Shown one piece after another: positions 42,701 to 45,087 of a stretch of 45,087 nt of DNA (the stretch's first letter is position 1; each line of letters begins with the position of its first letter). The notes under the pieces were generated by a model. The model saw nothing but the letters and a program-made list of their open reading frames with translations, had not been told where the DNA came from and searched no databases. Position numbers and translations under genes: made by a program. The DNA comes from Clostridiales bacterium (GTDB lineage Bacteria > Bacillota > Clostridia > Oscillospirales > Acutalibacteraceae), in assembly GCA_022799115.1 (NCBI GenBank), contig JAAWNT010000017.1, forward strand, positions 1 through 45,087, in the 5' to 3' direction.

Positions 42701-45087
42701 TTGACACAGATGAAATTTTGGCAGATGAACCCCACTCTCCCACATGCTGGAATGAAATAGGTTCATATGGAATTAGTGTAGTGGATCGTCGCTTGCAGAT
42801 GAGGCCCTATGGGTACCACAATTACTCCAACGCCCAACAAACGCTTTCTTTATCCGGATCAGCTGGGGATACCTATTCTTTCGGCGCATGGGCCCTGAGT
42901 TACGCTCTGGCAGGCGGCCAGTACGAGAACGGATTCCAAATGTCCGTCAAGGCAGTGCGCGCCGATCATGTGGATAAGACGGAGCATCCCGCTGATGTTG
43001 TATATCAGCTCAACTTCAATACGGATCTGTACGGGCTGTGGCAGTCGCAGATGAGTGAGTTTACCACGGAGTATGACTACTGCAAGCTGATCGTAATGAT
43101 TAGCTACGATCTACAGGCAAACGATTCCTTTGTGGACAACGTGCAGTTGTACAAGGAACCCCTATACCTGATGAGTCAAGAGACCGAAGAGACGCCGGAA
43201 GAGGGCGAAGGGGAGGGCTCTACAGAGCCTGTTGAAACCCGGGACGAGTACGGCCGGGTGATTGAAGTCGTTACGCAGGACGGGCTAAAAACACAGACGC
43301 AATACGACGATAACAACAATGTACTTTTCACTACCGTTTCCAATGCCGACAACGGGAAAAAGCTGATTTCCGGGAATCAATATACCGCAGATGGAAACTA
43401 TGTTTCCGGTGGAACGAACGATGCGGGAAATACGGCGTCTTATGATGTGGACGGCGATTTTGGACTGATTCATTCCGCCGTCGATGGCAGGGGAAACGCC
43501 GTCTCGTATCAATACAATCCAAATCACCTGCTGACCGGCGTATCTCAGGCCGTGTCCGGGCTATTCGGAGGCGGAACGGCTCTTTCGGCACAGTATATCT
43601 ATAACGACAAGGATCAACTGTCTCAAATTTCCCACAATGGATTTGCCTATTCGATGAGCTACGATCCCTTCGGCAGCCTACAGCAGGTGAAGGCCGGAAC
43701 TCAATCGCTGGTCAGCTTTGTATACAACGACAAGCATCAGATGACTGCACAGCAGTTCGGCAACGGACAGAGCATCTCTTATGGCTATAACCAGAAGGAT
43801 CAGCTGACAGGCGTTACCTATCAGAACAACCTGCGATATGGGTTTGAGTACGACAGCGCCGGTGCGGTTTCCGCTATCTTGGATTATCAGAGCGGACGGA
43901 AGACCACCATGCAGACTCAGCCGGACGGCAGCGCAAGAACGGTGCAGGTCGGCTTGGGAAGCCAAAGCTATTCCCACGAATACAGCAATACCTCCGGAGA
44001 AAAGGACAGCAGCTTCCGCGAAATCATCGGCGGCCGGGAGTTTATCACGTTATATGCCGGTCAGGAGGGTCCGGGTACCGACGTAAGGTTTACCGTAAAC
44101 GCCCAGCAGCCCCACAGTATCACCTATCAGGAGAGCTATGACGGGCTGCAGCGCAGCAGCGGATATCAGCTTCAGTCCAAGCAGGACGATGAAGTGTCCA
44201 ACCTGCTGACGGCCTCGTACCAATACCGGGATTTGGACGATGAGAGGACCACCTCTCAGATCAGCCGGATCGATCTGGTTACCAGCCAGGGAGAGCGCAA
44301 ATCCTTTGCCTATCAGTACGACGAGAGCGGCAACATTGTCCAGGAGAACGGAACCGACTATCACTACGACGAGGCGGGCCAGCTGATCCGGGTCAATGAC
44401 GCGAACGCCAACAAAACGTTTGTATATCAGTATGACGCGGGCGGCAACATTCGCTCCAAAAAAGAGTACGCGTACACGACCGAGAATTTGGGCGATGCGG
44501 TCGCTTCCATCTCCTACGGCTACGACAGCCAGTGGAAAGACAAACTGATCTCCTACAACGGCTCTGCGGTGACCAGCGACAGCATCGGCAATATCACGGC
44601 AATGGACGGTTGGAGCTACGCCTGGCAGATGGGCCGTCAGCTGGCTGCCGCCAGCAAGGGCAGCGTAAGTATAAGCTATCTGTACAATGAAAACGGTATC
44701 CGCACCAGCAAAACGGTAAACGGCGTGAAGACGGAATACACGCTGGTGGATGACCGGATCACCTACCAGACGGATGGAACCGACTCCCTGTATTTCCGGT
44801 ATGACGCAAACAACCAGTTAATCGGGTTCGAGACGCTCAGCAGCGACGGAACCTCCACAGGCTACTACTATCTGAAAAACCTTCAAGGGGATATAGTAGG
44901 GATTGTTGACGGCGCAGGCCGGGTGGTGGTAGAGTATACCTATGACGCATGGGGCGCGCCCACGGGTATGACCGGCTCCGCAGCGGAAACCATCGGGCAG
45001 TTAAACCCCTTCCGGTATCGTGGATATTACTACGATGCGGAAACCGGGATGTATTATTTGCAGAGTCGGTATTATAACCCGGTGGTG
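39775..45087 (+). CDS. Secreted RHS/YD-repeat protein, C-terminal end beyond the window
   Basis: The frame opens at ATG 39775, eight bases after GGAG, and runs without a stop through 1,771 codons to the right edge. The N-terminus is a Sec signal peptide (MVKKYHW, hydrophobic core, cleavage near ALAEG). Residues about 36-310 form a beta-rich domain. About 315-490 resembles the DNRLRE module (ATLNLTNQNN, WNITPIVNNWYNN). The RHS start follows (VGSERSLDVGRAGTVSVNDYTG, then IGMNYSGADR). Two jelly-roll, carbohydrate-binding-like modules lie near 820-1120 (TNGYANLEKGW, then LLENAGFD). YD repeats resume (YDDNNNVLFT, YDEAGQLIRVND, YDAGGNIRSK). The end reads PFRYRGYYYDAETGMYYLQS and then RYYNPVV, the RHS core signature after which a variable C-terminal domain normally begins. 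Such proteins encapsulate and deliver toxin tips; the tip and any immunity gene are not visible here. Confidence 0.93.
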   Translation, partial: MVKKYHWSFKAIAILLCVNMLLELLPMKALAEGIHEQIVCNQQSENREESYVVKEIAENRTEYSKTYLLSNGSKSVVVSGQPLHFIENGEWQEIDNELLPETDEQGNEVLTNQSNDMSVTLPQTLEETAVVSLKRDGYTLSYRLLNSHKTEATVQNTALRMRSVPNQRQTAEEKTFSSIKNGDVLYQEIAPNTNLNYRLEAKTLKENILLKTRPREALQYQYEIFADGLRPVLNQDHSIAFYTEVDEKIPVFVMPAPYMFDNKQVASEDIEVSFVPDGDHYLLTYIPDLQWLQDAERSYPVTIDPVITAEPTNHRIMESLYSEITGLDQSDYGLEVGTVSDGNVQKALMPIIRMSDLPEIPEFSTITKATLNLTNQNNSGISTTVHQVMQEYIPNTYPLPEHIMLPDGWFDSRSTDIQLHDGDLKTWNITPIVNNWYNNPSTNFGVTLRSMEIPSPDFRYPNVQFYGVRSEYAPYFVIEYTDSRYVNSVGSERSLDVGRAGTVSVNDYTGNVMIQRQDIGYSGNILPVSIGMNYSGADRNGGSPYGAGWNVSYAQRIEYVQTDDAVYYEYTNDNGKKSRFYQKEEGFEEDDSGFTITTGTLRTDYTQVTLKDLEDRIYSFDSLGRLVSIKDSSPNQNSIDITYLSNGAIDSITDGVGRVYQFVYTDGLLHKIQYYGTGNTVLKETQYSYGVDKTVQQVVFPDGKAVDYQWNENKLPTSAADFDQHRMSLIYTPGCIKPSRLEEYYGTTLEQGIDIDRMNNQVVYSDGEGIQEILQFDYAGNLVSIQDEKGNSSYSKYSASQEGEVNKNKLIDSSGLQKTSVNLLTNGYANLEKGWSCSQDANGYSKDKSYLGSRSFQVESVSYDSDSWMEQNVSVQSGKIYTLSSYVSTSLAGDGGAKLQIHSSDADAIQVITKSLVIDGNTDWQRIYTTFQAMQDAEISIRLLVSDAVGAAYFDGVQLESGDVAGKVNLLENAGFDTDEILADEPHSPTCWNEIGSYGISVVDRRLQMRPYGYHNYSNAQQTLSLSGSAGDTYSFGAWALSYALAGGQYENGFQMSVKAVRADHVDKTEHPADVVYQLNFNTDLYGLWQSQMSEFTTEYDYCKLIVMISYDLQANDSFVDNVQLYKEPLYLMSQETEETPEEGEGEGSTEPVETRDEYGRVIEVVTQDGLKTQTQYDDNNNVLFTTVSNADNGKKLISGNQYTADGNYVSGGTNDAGNTASYDVDGDFGLIHSAVDGRGNAVSYQYNPNHLLTGVSQAVSGLFGGGTALSAQYIYNDKDQLSQISHNGFAYSMSYDPFGSLQQVKAGTQSLVSFVYNDKHQMTAQQFGNGQSISYGYNQKDQLTGVTYQNNLRYGFEYDSAGAVSAILDYQSGRKTTMQTQPDGSARTVQVGLGSQSYSHEYSNTSGEKDSSFREIIGGREFITLYAGQEGPGTDVRFTVNAQQPHSITYQESYDGLQRSSGYQLQSKQDDEVSNLLTASYQYRDLDDERTTSQISRIDLVTSQGERKSFAYQYDESGNIVQENGTDYHYDEAGQLIRVNDANANKTFVYQYDAGGNIRSKKEYAYTTENLGDAVASISYGYDSQWKDKLISYNGSAVTSDSIGNITAMDGWSYAWQMGRQLAAASKGSVSISYLYNENGIRTSKTVNGVKTEYTLVDDRITYQTDGTDSLYFRYDANNQLIGFETLSSDGTSTGYYYLKNLQGDIVGIVDGAGRVVVEYTYDAWGAPTGMTGSAAETIGQLNPFRYRGYYYDAETGMYYLQSRYYNPVV

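Noticed and set aside
1-45087. CRISPR arrays, tRNA or rRNA genes and intact insertion sequences
   Set aside because: I read for direct-repeat arrays, cloverleaf-type genes and transposase frames and saw none; the only tRNA-like structure is that of the tmRNA.

Overview
The window looks like the chromosome of an endospore-forming Clostridia member (Bacillota), probably within or near Oscillospirales. Reasons: Shine-Dalgarno sites are strong and A/G-rich, there is a cwlJ-gerQ spore-germination pair and a DUF2508-bofA pair, TTG and GTG starts are frequent, and the housekeeping run has a Bacillota gene order (rnjA, gdpP, rplI, dnaB, tilS, hpt, ftsH). The lineage call is inference from gene content. 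I found no tRNA, rRNA, CRISPR array or intact insertion sequence.

Layout. 1-2.3 kb: the start of an unrecognised gene running off the left edge, a 41-residue small protein, and a minus-strand spore-cortex hydrolase operon (cwlJ-gerQ). 2.3-10 kb: an accessory locus built around two divergent sigma-A-type promoters. To the left lie an 880-residue secreted repeat protein and, 19 bases behind it, a 43-residue peptide with a YxxPxL motif. To the right lie an HprK-like kinase, a PqqD-type peptide-binding protein, a signal-peptidase-like S26 protease, a nucleotidyltransferase-like protein and an ABC exporter. This is the best candidate for an undescribed system: the parts resemble the tailoring and export half of lasso-peptide clusters (RRE, kinase, nucleotidyltransferase, exporter), but no cyclase or transglutaminase-fold protease is present.

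10-16 kb: a decayed XRE repressor fragment beside the 3' end of the tmRNA gene, then ssrA-smpB, a DEAD-box helicase behind a long leader containing a terminator hairpin, the iscS-iscU iron-sulfur pair and rnhA. 16-31 kb: a plus-strand core block of RNase J, GdpP, L9, DnaB, TilS, Hpt, FtsH and a type IIA topoisomerase pair. 31-36 kb: secG and RNase R, the sporulation-linked DUF2508-bofA pair, then a minus-strand DUF4364 regulator and a small lipoprotein. 36-39 kb: a stand-alone GH38 alpha-mannosidase with its own promoter and terminator. 39.8 kb to the right edge: a very large secreted RHS/YD-repeat protein, open over 1,771 codons. It is cut at the RHS core signature, so its variable C-terminal tip lies outside the window.

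How the parts work together. ssrA-smpB, RNase R, RNase J and the helicase form an RNA-surveillance and ribosome-rescue group. GdpP sets c-di-AMP level. FtsH and SecG handle membrane-protein quality control and export. CwlJ-GerQ and BofA tie the region to sporulation. The 2.3-10 kb locus, the GH38 gene and the RHS gene are the accessory parts.
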